Part shown: positions 42,592-51,375 of the stretch, piece by piece
Layout of the letters: each line of letters starts with the position of its first letter
Position numbering within the stretch: position 1 is the first letter of the stretch
Source of the DNA: Hymenobacter oligotrophus
GTDB taxonomy: Bacteria > Bacteroidota > Bacteroidia > Cytophagales > Hymenobacteraceae
NCBI RefSeq assembly: GCF_003574965.1
Contig: NZ_CP032317.1
Coordinates: 2,666,001-2,730,000 of the forward strand
Reading direction: 5' to 3'
Length of the DNA: 64,000 bases
Position numbers and translations under genes: made by a program
Notes under the pieces: generated by a model
What the model was told of the DNA's origin: nothing
The model's database searches: none
Seen by the model: only the letters and a program-made list of their open reading frames with translations

Positions 42592-43734
42592 TCAGAAAGG
42601 CGCGCCGTGGGTTTGCCGCATGAGGCCCTGCACCAGGGCCGGGGCGTGGCGCAGCGTGGCCACCACGGCATCGGTAAGGCGCGGGCCGCCAAACAGGCGT
42701 TGCACCAGGCGCCCCACACGCAAGCGGCCCGCAAACTGCCGCTGCCACGCGCGGGTGTAGCTGGCTTCCAATGCTGGGCGCGTGAGCTGGCCGCCTAGGT
42801 AGCAGTGGGCGTGCTCGGCCGCCAGGGCCGCGCCGTGCATGGCCATGGCCATGCCGTTGCCGCACAAGGGCGTAATCAGCCCGGCCGCGTCGCCGCACAT
42901 CAGCACGTGCTGCTCCACGCAAGTTTTTGGGGCAAAGGAAATTTCGTTGATGACCTCGGGCTGCGCATACAGGCGCTCGGCTTCGGTGAGCACCTGCCGC
43001 AGGTGCGGGTTTTGGGCCAGCACCTCGGCCTCGAGCGCGGGTATGCTGCCGTGGCGGCGCAACTGCTCGCGGGTGGTGAGGTAGCAGAAACAGTACCGAT
43101 CGGCCTCGATGGCCGAAAGCCCCGCATAGCCATCGGCAAAGTTGTGCAGGGCAATGAGGTTGCGCGGGAAGTCGAGCCGCAGGTGGTACTTAACGCCTAC
43201 GTAGGGCGAGCGTTGCCGGAAAAAGGCACGCTCGAGCTGCCGGTCGAGGGTGGCGCGTTTGCCGTAGGCACCCAGCACCACGCGGGCCGCTAGTTGCTGC
43301 CCATCGGCTAGGGCAACGGCAAATCGATCGGCATCGGGCTCGAAGCTGACGTTGCTGGCAGTAGCGCCCAACCAAAACTGCACGCCGCGGGCCGTTGCCA
43401 GCTGGTACAAGTATTCGTCGAGGGCATAGCGGCTCACGCCGAAGCCGCCTAGGTCGAGGTGGGCCGTGAGGGTGCGGCCACCCGGCGCCGACACTAAAAA
43501 TTGTTCAATTTGGGCCGGCTGCAGCGGGGCCGGGTCGGCGCCTAGGCGCCGCAGGTACGGCAGTACTTCGTTCGACACGTACTCGCCGCACACCCGGTGA
43601 AACGGGTAGTGCCGCCGCTCTACCAGCGCCACCTGCCAACCCCGGCCAGCTAAGTCGAGAGCGGCGGTGAGTCCGGCCAGGCCGCCTCCGATAATGAGTA
43701 CATCAACAGCAGAAACAGGCCGGTTGGTGGGCAA
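42592..43734 (-). CDS. FAD-dependent oxidoreductase (geranylgeranyl reductase-like)
   Basis: 380-aa flavoprotein. The FAD-binding Rossmann motif is at the N terminus (VDVLIIGGGLAGLTAALDLA), with the second motif in HVLMCGDAAGLITPLCGNGM. The family includes geranylgeranyl reductases, halogenase-like and PKS-tailoring monooxygenases. Start is TTG at 43734; no ATG in frame fits. It is the first gene of the type III PKS unit and probably hydroxylates or reduces the polyketide. A strongly AT-rich region precedes it. Confidence 0.88.
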   Translation of the reverse strand: MPTNRPVSAVDVLIIGGGLAGLTAALDLAGRGWQVALVERRHYPFHRVCGEYVSNEVLPYLRRLGADPAPLQPAQIEQFLVSAPGGRTLTAHLDLGGFGVSRYALDEYLYQLATARGVQFWLGATASNVSFEPDADRFAVALADGQQLAARVVLGAYGKRATLDRQLERAFFRQRSPYVGVKYHLRLDFPRNLIALHNFADGYAGLSAIEADRYCFCYLTTREQLRRHGSIPALEAEVLAQNPHLRQVLTEAERLYAQPEVINEISFAPKTCVEQHVLMCGDAAGLITPLCGNGMAMAMHGAALAAEHAHCYLGGQLTRPALEASYTRAWQRQFAGRLRVGRLVQRLFGGPRLTDAVVATLRHAPALVQGLMRQTHGAPF

Positions 43735-43926
43735 AGCGAAAAGAGAAATTAGAACTAACGAAGGCTGACGCTGTATTCGTATACGAAGCTTGAAAAGGTA
43801 CCTTATATTCCATATATTTTTTATAACCTATTTCAGAATAAGCCGTTACTTTTGTGGATGTTCCGTGCGTTGCGCCGCACCTAGCCACGATGCAGCGCAG
43901 GCACCCAGCCAACGTTACCCCTTTCT
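43735..43926. promoter_or_regulatory. AT-rich divergent promoter region, PKS cluster / T9SS protein
   Basis: Markedly AT-rich (43770-43860) against GC-rich neighbours. A clear plus-strand -7 element TACTTTTG is at 43847-43854, about 73 nt before the T9SS gene, without a TTG at the ideal distance. A minus-strand TACCTTTTC (around 43795-43803) could serve the PKS operon. Confidence 0.55.
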
Positions 43927-44310
43927 ATGCCCCAACGATTACTTTACGCTATTTTGGTAACTGCTTTTAGCCTTTGCTGTTTGCAAAGCAGTTTACCCGC
44001 CGCGGCTGCCAAGCAGCAGGCGCCGGCGCGGGCAGTAGCGCCCCCAGCTTCTTCCGACGACAAGAACATCTTGGTGTACCCCAACCCCAGCTCGGATGTG
44101 GTGTACGTGTCGTTTACCGGCTTTGAGGGCCGCAAAACCGAATTGCGCCTGCTCAACGTGATTGGCACCGTGGTGTACCGCGAAACCATTACGGAGCTGA
44201 ATAACCGCTTTACGCGCCGCCTCGATTTGAGCCGTTACGCCAGCGGGCTGTACTACGTCAAGATTGACTCCGACAACACGAGCGTAATGCGCAAGCTGGT
44301 GATTCGCTAG
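43927..44310 (+). CDS. Minimal exported protein with T9SS type A sorting domain
   Basis: 127 aa: a signal peptide (ILVTAFSLCCLQSSLPAAAA), a short Ala/Pro linker, and then a complete T9SS C-terminal domain from about residue 50: ILVYPNPSSDVVYVSFTGFE, LRLLNVIGTVVYRETI, LDLSRYASGLYYVKIDSD and the end VMRKLVIR. This domain normally directs large cargo proteins to the surface through the type IX system. Here there is almost no cargo, so the domain itself is the protein. Could be a surface fibre/adhesin subunit, a remnant of a larger protein, or a competitor for the T9SS. Confidence 0.85.
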   Translation: MPQRLLYAILVTAFSLCCLQSSLPAAAAKQQAPARAVAPPASSDDKNILVYPNPSSDVVYVSFTGFEGRKTELRLLNVIGTVVYRETITELNNRFTRRLDLSRYASGLYYVKIDSDNTSVMRKLVIR

Positions 44311-44398
44311 CAGTTGTGTTTCGTGCGCGGCGGCCGTTGCTTTCTTCGGGAGGCAACGGCCGCCGCGTTTATGGGCGCTTGGGCTGGTGGGGCAGGGC

Positions 44399-44430
44399 AA
44401 AAAAAAGCCCTCCGGAGCAAACCGGAGGGC
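44399..44430 (-). terminator. Intrinsic terminator of the 34-aa gene
   Basis: On the minus strand GCCCTCCGG-TTTGCT-CCGGAGGGC is followed by eight T residues. It can only end a minus-strand transcript, which supports the small gene just upstream. Confidence 0.9.
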
Positions 44431-44454
44431 TGATGAGACAAATCGAAGTTAGGG

Positions 44455-44559
44455 TTAGCGGCGGGCGCGAACTGGCACTGGCTGGAGCTGAGGGGTACGG
44501 CCACCCAGAACACGGTCCAGAAGCGCAGCCAATTTATCAGCAAGCGAATTCAGCGTCAT
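44455..44559 (-). CDS. Small 34-residue protein
   Basis: Short frame from ATG at 44559 to TAA at 44457-44455. It begins MTLNSLADKLAALLDRVLGG, an amphipathic helix, and ends with a basic tail (PVPVRARR). Evidence: it ends 25 nt before a strong minus-strand terminator, and it starts 62 nt after the flavin monooxygenase gene, too far downstream for that gene to need the terminator alone. It may be a membrane-surface peptide or a toxin-like or structural peptide. No family is recognised. It could also be just 3' UTR of the larger gene. Confidence 0.5.
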   Translation of the reverse strand: MTLNSLADKLAALLDRVLGGRTPQLQPVPVRARR

Positions 44560-44620
44560 GGAAGAGTACAAGTAAGTGGAAAGCCTACATACCAAATTAC
44601 GCAGCTTTAACTAATTCGGA

Positions 44621-45727
44621 CTACGCCGGGGTTCCTTTTTTTTGCCAAACTACAATTTCGCTATCCAAAAGGGCTTTTACTACCCGGTGCGCGTCGGGCC
44701 CTACCCCGCCCATCAGGGCCGAGCCGCGGCTGTCGAGCCAGGGCAAGCCCAAGAAGGCAAAACCCGGCACCGTGCAAATGCCGCGGTGGTGCACCGGAAC
44801 GCCCTGGTTATCAAACACTGGCAACTCAACCCAACGGTAATCGGGCCGAAAGCCGGTGGCCCACACCACGGCTTGCAGCGCGGGCGTGCGGCCAGCATCG
44901 GCCAACAAGGCGTCGCCTTCGGCTTGGCGGGCGCGGCCAACCCAGTGCACGTTGCCGAAGCGGCGGAGGCGGCGCAGGTCGCCGGCTACCACGGGCTCGG
45001 CGCGGCGGTGCATCCAGCCGCCCAGCCAGCCGTGCCGCGAAAACCGCAACACCCCGAACGTCTTCAGCAGCACCCACATCAGGCTGTTGTTGGGCATGGT
45101 GGGCGTATTCGGGTCGAAAGCGATGTACACGGGGCGGCCGGTGGCAGCCACATCGGCGGCAATTTGCAAGGCCGAGTTGCCGCTGCCCACCACCGCTACG
45201 GGGCCGGTTCCGGGCAACTGTGCGGGCGCTTGGTACTGGCTGCTGTGCAGCTGCTGCACCTCGGCACCTAGGGCGCTGGCCCAAGCCGGCACGTGCGCGG
45301 CCTCAAAACCGCCGGTGCATACGATTACGCGCTTGGCTAAGTAGCGCGCGCCGCCCGCGGTGTGCGCCGCAAAGCCGCCCGCTTCGGCCGCACTCACACG
45401 CACCACGCGCTGCCCTAGGTGCACCTCGAAATCGAAGTAGTTGGCATAGAGCCGCAGGTACTGCGCGGCCTCGTCTTTGGTGGGGTAGCGCAAGGCGGGG
45501 CCGGGCCACTTTAGCCCAGGCAGCGCGTTGGCCCAAGCCGGCGAAAACAGCCGCAGCGAGGCGTAGCGCAAGGCCCACGCCTGCCCTACCTCGCGAGCCT
45601 GCTCGAGCAAGATGCACGGCACGCCCGCTTGCTTTAGGTAATACGCTGCGGCCAAACCGGCTTGCCCGGCCCCAATGATAAGCGTATCGGTGCGGTACTC
45701 GCCTTCGGCAGAAACAATGGATGGCAT
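44621..45727 (-). CDS. Flavin-containing monooxygenase-like protein
   Basis: 368-aa flavoprotein of the CzcO/FMO group, from the ATG at 45727; residues upstream are not homologous. FAD motif DTLIIGAGQAGLAAAYYL near residue 14, and a second dinucleotide motif PVAVVGSGNSALQIAADVA (GSGNSA, NADPH). VVWATGFRPDYRW near the C terminus is the ATG-containing motif of the family. Could oxygenate a lipid or nitrogen compound. Followed by a small gene and terminator; the GMC oxidoreductase gene lies 61 nt upstream on the same strand, suggesting an operon. Confidence 0.88.
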   Translation of the reverse strand: MPSIVSAEGEYRTDTLIIGAGQAGLAAAYYLKQAGVPCILLEQAREVGQAWALRYASLRLFSPAWANALPGLKWPGPALRYPTKDEAAQYLRLYANYFDFEVHLGQRVVRVSAAEAGGFAAHTAGGARYLAKRVIVCTGGFEAAHVPAWASALGAEVQQLHSSQYQAPAQLPGTGPVAVVGSGNSALQIAADVAATGRPVYIAFDPNTPTMPNNSLMWVLLKTFGVLRFSRHGWLGGWMHRRAEPVVAGDLRRLRRFGNVHWVGRARQAEGDALLADAGRTPALQAVVWATGFRPDYRWVELPVFDNQGVPVHHRGICTVPGFAFLGLPWLDSRGSALMGGVGPDAHRVVKALLDSEIVVWQKKGTPA

Positions 45728-45788
45728 AGCAAAGGCGCGGCACCATTGGGCGTCGCGCCACAAAGAAACAACTACGCGCCAGCTATGC

Positions 45789-47840
45789 TTACCTGGCCGC
45801 TGCAGCTGCCGGTGCCAGACGTGCGGCCGTGGCCAGATCGGCTTTGAGGTGCTGCGCGGTATGGTGCGCCAGGGCCATAATGGTGAGCATGGGATTGACG
45901 CCGCTGCACGCCGGGAAAGCCGAACCATCGGCCACGTACAGACCTTTGGCCTCGTACAGCTCGCCCGTGGGGCTGGTGGGGTGCGTGGCGCGGTTGCCGC
46001 CCATGCGGCAAGTGCTCATCTGGTGGGCGCTGTAGAGGTTGAAGCGGTTGGGGCTCCAATCGAGGCGGGGTAGCGTGTCGAGCACTTGGCGGTTCTGAAT
46101 TTCGCCATCGCGCACGTGCAGCTTGGGCAAGGTGCCGTGCGGCAGGTACACGGTGTGGGCCCCCGCCGCGGCGTGGATTTCGGCCGCGGTGCGCACGCCA
46201 GCCAGCAGGCTGCCGCGGTCGAAGGAGCTGAGGCGGTAACTGATGAGTGGCTGCCCTTGCTTATCGATGCGCACTTGCCCGCCGTCCCGGTCGCGCGTTA
46301 GCACGATAAACGAGCCCAAATGCGCCGCCTGCTCCATAACGCGCTTGTGCTGCTCGCCCGAAAGCCACGGCAGCGTCATGGCCATCAGCCCTAGGTGCGC
46401 GGGCGGCGTTTCGATTTTAGCACCGAAGTTGGAGCCGTTAAGCCGTGCGCAGCTGTCGTTTACTACCGACATGCTCGGGCCAAACCACGCCTCTATCAGC
46501 TGCGGATACACGCCCGATACCGCCACCGTGGGGTGCAAATGCAGGTGTTGCCCTAGGTGCGGGTGGCGCAAGCCGCTGCGGAGCAGCAGTGCCGGCGTTT
46601 GGATGGAGCCCCCAGCCACTACCACGCGCTCGGCCTGAATGCGCACCCGCACGGTACGTTGCTCGGAAGTAGTGTGCACGGCTTCGGCGCCTGTGGCGCG
46701 GCCGGCCTCCAAGGTAATGCGCTCCACGCGGGTATCAGGCAGCAGTCGGGCGCCGTGCTCGGCGGCGGTTTTCAGGTAGGTGTTAAGCGTGCCTTGCTTG
46801 ATGCCGTACCGGTCGCCGAAGGTGCTGAAGCCGAGGCCGCGGAAGTGCAGATCGGAATCGTCGAGGCCTTTTTCGTTGCGCGGAATCAGACATACCTCCT
46901 GCCCTAGGTGCCGGGAGCCCTCGAGCAAGGCTTGGTTCTGGCCGTTGTGGCGCACGTAGTCGGTGTTCACGCTCAGGGCCGCTGCCACCGCTTCGAGGCT
47001 TTGCCGGAACGATGCCTGGGTAAAGTGTGGGGCCTGATGTTCGCGCGCCCACTCATCCAAAATGTAGTCGGGAGTGCGGAAGGAGCCGGCCCAGTTGACG
47101 GTGGTGCCGCCACCCAGGCACGAGCCGGCCAGCAGCGTTACGCCCCCATCGGTGGTGCTGAGGGTGCCGCGTGCATCGTAGAGGTGGCCAATCATGTCGG
47201 CTTCGCGCTGCGTAAAGTCGCAGCCGTGGCAGTACGGGCCTTTGTCGAGCACCAGCACATCGTGGCCAGCGGCGGCCAGCTCGCCGGCCACCACGCCGCC
47301 GCCGGCGCCGCTGCCAATCACCAGCACCTCGCAGGAGTAGGTAACCTCCGCCGCGTCGGGGTGCAGGGTTTGCAGCGGCCTAGGGGTATCTACCAGCCCA
47401 TCGGAAAAAGCCAGCGGGCCGGGGTAGCCCAGCTCCTGCCAGTTGAAATTGGGCGCCTCGGGCGCCGAGCCGCCGTAGTACAGAAACATTACCAGCTTGC
47501 GCAAGGCCTGAAACCCTTGCCGCAGCGGCGGCAGGCTGCTTTGGCTCCAGCGCTGCAACAGCTTTTCGCGCTGGGCGGCATCAAGGGCCACAAAGGGCTT
47601 CAGCGGCCCGCCCCAGCTCAGTCCCAGCAAGCGACTAGCTAGCAAATCGAGCAACTGCCCAAACTGCTGCTGCGCGGCTTGCGGCTGGGCCTCAATGGCG
47701 GCTTGCAGCAGCTCAAGGCGCACGCCTTCGGCGCCGTGGTGCTGCCAAAACGAGGCGTGCTTGGCGTGGCCCGGCAAGCTCGGAATAAAGGCATCGGCCA
47801 GCGCGGCCAGGGTGCGGCGTTGCTCAGCAGAGAAATCCAT
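45789..47840 (-). CDS. GMC oxidoreductase, long-chain alcohol oxidase-like
   Basis: 683-aa FAD enzyme. The first 150 residues (FSAEQRRTLAALADAFIPS) look like gluconate 2-dehydrogenase subunit 3, which is seen fused in long-chain alcohol oxidases. Then the GMC FAD motif EVLVIGSGAGGGVVAGELAA, the loop GGTTVNWAGSFRTPDYI, and the C-terminal active site HQMSTCRMGG (catalytic His) and CSGVNPMLTIMALA (Asn). It oxidises an alcohol, probably a fatty alcohol, with O2 or a quinone as acceptor. With the aldehyde dehydrogenase at 49.8 kb it could form an alcohol-to-acid route, though they are not in one operon. Confidence 0.88.
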   Translation of the reverse strand: MDFSAEQRRTLAALADAFIPSLPGHAKHASFWQHHGAEGVRLELLQAAIEAQPQAAQQQFGQLLDLLASRLLGLSWGGPLKPFVALDAAQREKLLQRWSQSSLPPLRQGFQALRKLVMFLYYGGSAPEAPNFNWQELGYPGPLAFSDGLVDTPRPLQTLHPDAAEVTYSCEVLVIGSGAGGGVVAGELAAAGHDVLVLDKGPYCHGCDFTQREADMIGHLYDARGTLSTTDGGVTLLAGSCLGGGTTVNWAGSFRTPDYILDEWAREHQAPHFTQASFRQSLEAVAAALSVNTDYVRHNGQNQALLEGSRHLGQEVCLIPRNEKGLDDSDLHFRGLGFSTFGDRYGIKQGTLNTYLKTAAEHGARLLPDTRVERITLEAGRATGAEAVHTTSEQRTVRVRIQAERVVVAGGSIQTPALLLRSGLRHPHLGQHLHLHPTVAVSGVYPQLIEAWFGPSMSVVNDSCARLNGSNFGAKIETPPAHLGLMAMTLPWLSGEQHKRVMEQAAHLGSFIVLTRDRDGGQVRIDKQGQPLISYRLSSFDRGSLLAGVRTAAEIHAAAGAHTVYLPHGTLPKLHVRDGEIQNRQVLDTLPRLDWSPNRFNLYSAHQMSTCRMGGNRATHPTSPTGELYEAKGLYVADGSAFPACSGVNPMLTIMALAHHTAQHLKADLATAARLAPAAAAAR

Positions 47841-48193
47841 GCAAAAGGTAATTAAGCAGGCAAAACAGGCTCACGTTTCGTCCCGGCAATAAGCAGCGGC
47901 AATATGCGCGTGGCTTACTGCTAAATACGAAATTTCCAGCAGAAGCTCGGCATGCCGAGCTTTTTAAAAGTACTCAACTCAGCGGCTGTATGGCCAGGCT
48001 TAAATTGTTGAGCTTGTGCTTGCAGCCAAGGCAGGACCAACTCTACCTTTGATGCGACCTAATCCGAGCGGGCAAAACTGATATTATACGCTCCTATTTC
48101 GACTAGGTTTTGGTGCTGATGCTTGCCTACTGGCAACCAGCGTATTGCCCCGCTACTTCACCTGCCTATCGGCTACACCTTTTACTGCAACCC
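47841..48193. other. Divergent intergenic region with a 20-bp perfect palindrome
   Basis: Between the GMC gene (-) and DUF5723 gene (+). At 47943-47962 AAGCTCGGCATGCCGAGCTT is a perfect palindrome followed by TTTT on the plus strand, terminator-like but with no plus-strand gene before it. A plus-strand promoter candidate is TTG (48020-48022), 21 nt, TACCTTTG (48044-48051). Confidence 0.55.
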
Positions 48194-49693
48194 GTGAATT
48201 TGCTTGCCCCTCGCCTGCTCGGCGGTGCGCTGCTGCTATTGCTCCCCGAGCTGGCAGCGGCTCAGTCGTCGTTTAACCTTTCGCGTTCCAACTACAGCGG
48301 CCTAGGCGGCGCTGCCTGGAACCCCGCCACCCTAGCCGACAACCGCTACAAGTTTCAGCTGAAGCTGATTGGGGTGGATGTGCACGCCACCAACACGGCC
48401 TACCGCTACAGCGGCGACTGGCACCTGCTCAGCCGCGACGTACCCATGGAGTTCAACAACAACACCCTGGAGCCTCGCCCCACCGACAAGCCCAAGCTGT
48501 TTAGCGTGGGCATGAACCTGCGCGGCCCGGGCCTGATGGTGCGTCTGAACGAGCGCAACTCGGTGGCCATCAGCAGCCGGGTACGAGTGGCATTTCAGGG
48601 CAACCGTGTATCGCCGGTGCTGCTGCAAAATGCCGTTGACGAGTTCAAGACCAAAGCGCGCTTCGACAACAATACCTTCAACCTCAACCTAAACGCTTTT
48701 GCTGAGTGGAACGCCTCGTATGCCCGCGTGGTGTTCGACGAAGGACCTCACTTCCTGAAGGCAGGCCTTACGGCCAAGCGCCTGCTGGGGGTAGCGTCGG
48801 CCTACCTGCAAAGCCGCGACCTCGACTACGAGGTAGTAACCCGCACGGCCGCTACCGGCGACTCAACCCTGCGCGTGCACAACCTCGACGGTGCTTTTGG
48901 CTACTCCAATGCCGATGCGTTTGAGGACTTTGAAGCCGGTGACGCACAGCGCTGGCTGGCGCCCAGCAATGCCCCCGGCAGCGGCTGGGGCGCCGACCTG
49001 GGCGTGGTGTACGAGTACCGACCCGACGACCCCGCTCAGTACCGCTACGTTGATAAGAAAGGCGTGACGCGCACCGATCATTCGCGCAGCAAGTACCTGT
49101 ACCGGGTGTCGGTGGCCATTACCGACCTAGGCTCCATCAACTACAAGGATGCCGTGGCTTACAACAACATCAAGGCCAAGAACCTAGGCGTGAGCGAAAG
49201 CGACATCGAAGGCATTGATGCGGATAACTTCGATCAGCGGTTTGAGCGCGTGCTGCAAACCGGCCGGTACCAGAAGGAAACGCGCTTTGGCGCCGCGTTG
49301 CCCACTGCCCTGAACATTGATGTGGACTACCGCCTGGTGCCGCGCGTGTACCTGAACGCGGCCATCAGCCAAGGCTTGCGCAGCACCTACGCCGCCGGCA
49401 TGCGCCACTTCTCGTTTGCCTCGGTAGCGCCACGCCTCGAGATGAAGTGGCTGGAAGTATCTACCCCGGTGTCGCTCATCAACAACTACCAAACGCTTAC
49501 CTACGGCCTCAACTTACGCCTAGGTCCGCTGAGTGTGGGCTCGAACGACCTGGCCGGGCTGCTCAGCGCCAAGCCCTACGGCACCAACGCGTACGTGGAG
49601 CTGTCGTTGCTTTCGCTCACCAATAAGCGCCCCAAAAACAAGAAGCCGAAAGCCGGTAAACCCGTGCCTTCGGCCGCGCCGGCCCAAATTTAG
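48194..49693 (+). CDS. DUF5723-like outer-membrane protein
   Basis: About 499 aa, predicted outer-membrane beta-barrel. From GTG 48194 the signal peptide is LLGGALLLLLPELAAAQ; the frame is open back to 48110, so a start there would give a longer leader. The mature part starts SSFNLSRSNYSGLGGAAWNP, typical of FadL-like/DUF5723 proteins, with repeated amphipathic strands (VGMNLRGPGLMVRLNERNSV, FGAALPTALNIDVDYRLVP) up to AYVELSLLSL. A Lys-rich C-terminal tail is unusual. Function unknown. Confidence 0.75.
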   Translation: MNLLAPRLLGGALLLLLPELAAAQSSFNLSRSNYSGLGGAAWNPATLADNRYKFQLKLIGVDVHATNTAYRYSGDWHLLSRDVPMEFNNNTLEPRPTDKPKLFSVGMNLRGPGLMVRLNERNSVAISSRVRVAFQGNRVSPVLLQNAVDEFKTKARFDNNTFNLNLNAFAEWNASYARVVFDEGPHFLKAGLTAKRLLGVASAYLQSRDLDYEVVTRTAATGDSTLRVHNLDGAFGYSNADAFEDFEAGDAQRWLAPSNAPGSGWGADLGVVYEYRPDDPAQYRYVDKKGVTRTDHSRSKYLYRVSVAITDLGSINYKDAVAYNNIKAKNLGVSESDIEGIDADNFDQRFERVLQTGRYQKETRFGAALPTALNIDVDYRLVPRVYLNAAISQGLRSTYAAGMRHFSFASVAPRLEMKWLEVSTPVSLINNYQTLTYGLNLRLGPLSVGSNDLAGLLSAKPYGTNAYVELSLLSLTNKRPKNKKPKAGKPVPSAAPAQI

Positions 49694-49713
49694 CTACCTG
49701 CTTAGGTGCCAAC

Positions 49714-49759
49714 ACGGCGCCCCGCTGCTACCCACCTAGGGTTTGCGGCGGGGCGCCGT
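49714..49759. terminator. Hairpin between convergent genes
   Basis: ACGGCGCCCCGC (49714-49725) pairs with GCGGGGCGCCGT (49748-49759); the loop holds a CCTAGG. It lies between the DUF5723 gene (+) and aldehyde dehydrogenase gene (-). Confidence 0.65.
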
Positions 49760-49771
49760 TGCTATGCGGCG

Positions 49772-51223
49772 CTACAAGAACTTTAGCAGCCAGCCCACCA
49801 TTTTGTGCACGCGCTCGGTGTAGGGCGGGTAAAACATTTTGATGCCGGTTTTGCCCACACGCTGCTGCAGCACGGCTTTTTCGTTGGAGAAAGCCACGAA
49901 GCCGTAGTGGCCGTGGGCGCGCCCAATGCCGCTGTTGCCGAAGCCGCCGAACGGCAGCTCGGGGTGGCCTAGGTGCACAATCGTGTCGTTGACGCAGGCA
50001 CCGCCGGCGGGCACGTGGCCGAGCAAGTAGCGCTGGTTTTCGGCGTTGCGCGTAAACACGTACATGGCCAGGGGGTGCGGCCGGGCGTTGATGAAGTCGA
50101 CAGCCTCCATAAGGTTGCCGAAGGTTTGCACGGGCAGCAGCGGGCCAAAGATTTCCTCTTGCATCACGGCGCTGTCGGAAGGGGCATTTAGCAGCACAGT
50201 GGGCTCGATAAAGCACTGTGCGTGGTCGACGCTGCCGCCCACGGCAATGGTGGCGCCGCGCTGCTGGGCATCTTCGAGCAGGCGGGCCAAACGCCGGAAG
50301 TGGTTGCCGTTGACGATGCGCGCAAACGAATCGGACTGCGCCACGCCCCGGCCCTGGGCATCGTAGAAACGGTTGAGCACCTGCCGAATTTCTTCTATCA
50401 GCTGATCTTTCACGCGCTCGTGCACCAGCAGGTAATCGGGCGCCACGCAGGTTTGGCCCGCGTTGATGCACTTGCCCCACACCAGCTTTTCGGCGGCATC
50501 GCGCAGGTCGGCGGTGTCGTCGATAACGGCCGGCGACTTGCCGCCCAGCTCCAGGGTTACGCTGGCGAGGTGCTCGGCGGCCGCGCGCATTACAATTTTG
50601 CCCACCTGTGGGCTACCCGTGAAGAAGATATGATCGAAAGGCAGCTGCAGCAGCGCCGTAGCCACGTCTTTGTCGCCCTCTACCACACTTACCTCAGCGG
50701 GGTCGAACACCTCCGTTACCAAGCGCGCAATGAGCGCTGCCACACCCGGCGTAATTTCCGAAGGCTTAACAATGCAGCAGTTGCCCGCCGCCAGCGCCGA
50801 CACCAGCGGCCCGATGGCCAGGTAAAAGGGGTAGTTCCAGGGCGCCATTACCAGGCACACGCCCTTGGGCTCGTACTGCACCCACGAGTTGGTGCCCAGC
50901 AGGGCCAGCGGCGTACCTACGCGCCGGGGGCGCATCCACTGCCGCAGGTGCTTGATGGCATGGCGAATTTCGGCCTGGGTAGCGTAAATCTCGGTTACGT
51001 CGGTTTCGGTGGCGGGCTTGCGGAAGTCGCTGTACAAGGCCGCACGGATGTCGTCGCGGTGTTGCGTAATCCAGTCGTGCAGGCGCTGCAAACGCCGGAT
51101 GCGCTCGGCGGCCGATTCGCGCCTCAGGGCTTCGCTACGGCCTTTTTGCAAGCTAAACAAGCGCTGCAAGGCAGCGGCATCGGGCGCAATAGTGGCCCGG
51201 GCGGGCGCTACGGAAACGGGCAT
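49772..51223 (-). CDS. Aldehyde dehydrogenase
   Basis: 483-aa NAD(P)-dependent aldehyde dehydrogenase. VMAPWNYPFYLAIGPLVSAL binds the cofactor; the catalytic Cys is in CINAGQTCVAPDY, and the general-base Glu in VTLELGGKSPAVI. EEIFGPLLPV is a late family motif. The protein resembles the coniferyl/fatty aldehyde (class 3) type, with a hydrophobic C terminus (KMVGWLLKFL) as in membrane-associated fatty aldehyde dehydrogenases. Could act after the alcohol oxidase at 45.8 kb. Single gene. Confidence 0.93.
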   Translation of the reverse strand: MPVSVAPARATIAPDAAALQRLFSLQKGRSEALRRESAAERIRRLQRLHDWITQHRDDIRAALYSDFRKPATETDVTEIYATQAEIRHAIKHLRQWMRPRRVGTPLALLGTNSWVQYEPKGVCLVMAPWNYPFYLAIGPLVSALAAGNCCIVKPSEITPGVAALIARLVTEVFDPAEVSVVEGDKDVATALLQLPFDHIFFTGSPQVGKIVMRAAAEHLASVTLELGGKSPAVIDDTADLRDAAEKLVWGKCINAGQTCVAPDYLLVHERVKDQLIEEIRQVLNRFYDAQGRGVAQSDSFARIVNGNHFRRLARLLEDAQQRGATIAVGGSVDHAQCFIEPTVLLNAPSDSAVMQEEIFGPLLPVQTFGNLMEAVDFINARPHPLAMYVFTRNAENQRYLLGHVPAGGACVNDTIVHLGHPELPFGGFGNSGIGRAHGHYGFVAFSNEKAVLQQRVGKTGIKMFYPPYTERVHKMVGWLLKFL

Positions 51224-51375
51224 AACAGATGGGCCAGCAATGAGGTGTGGCTAAGATAACGTGCGCTTGGCCCTGCGGAGTTACGCCCGTTGCTTTATCC
51301 AACAGGCCGCGGCTGGCGTATTCACCCTTCGCGACGCGTATCTTGGGTTAGCAACCCGCCTTTCCTCGCTATGTT

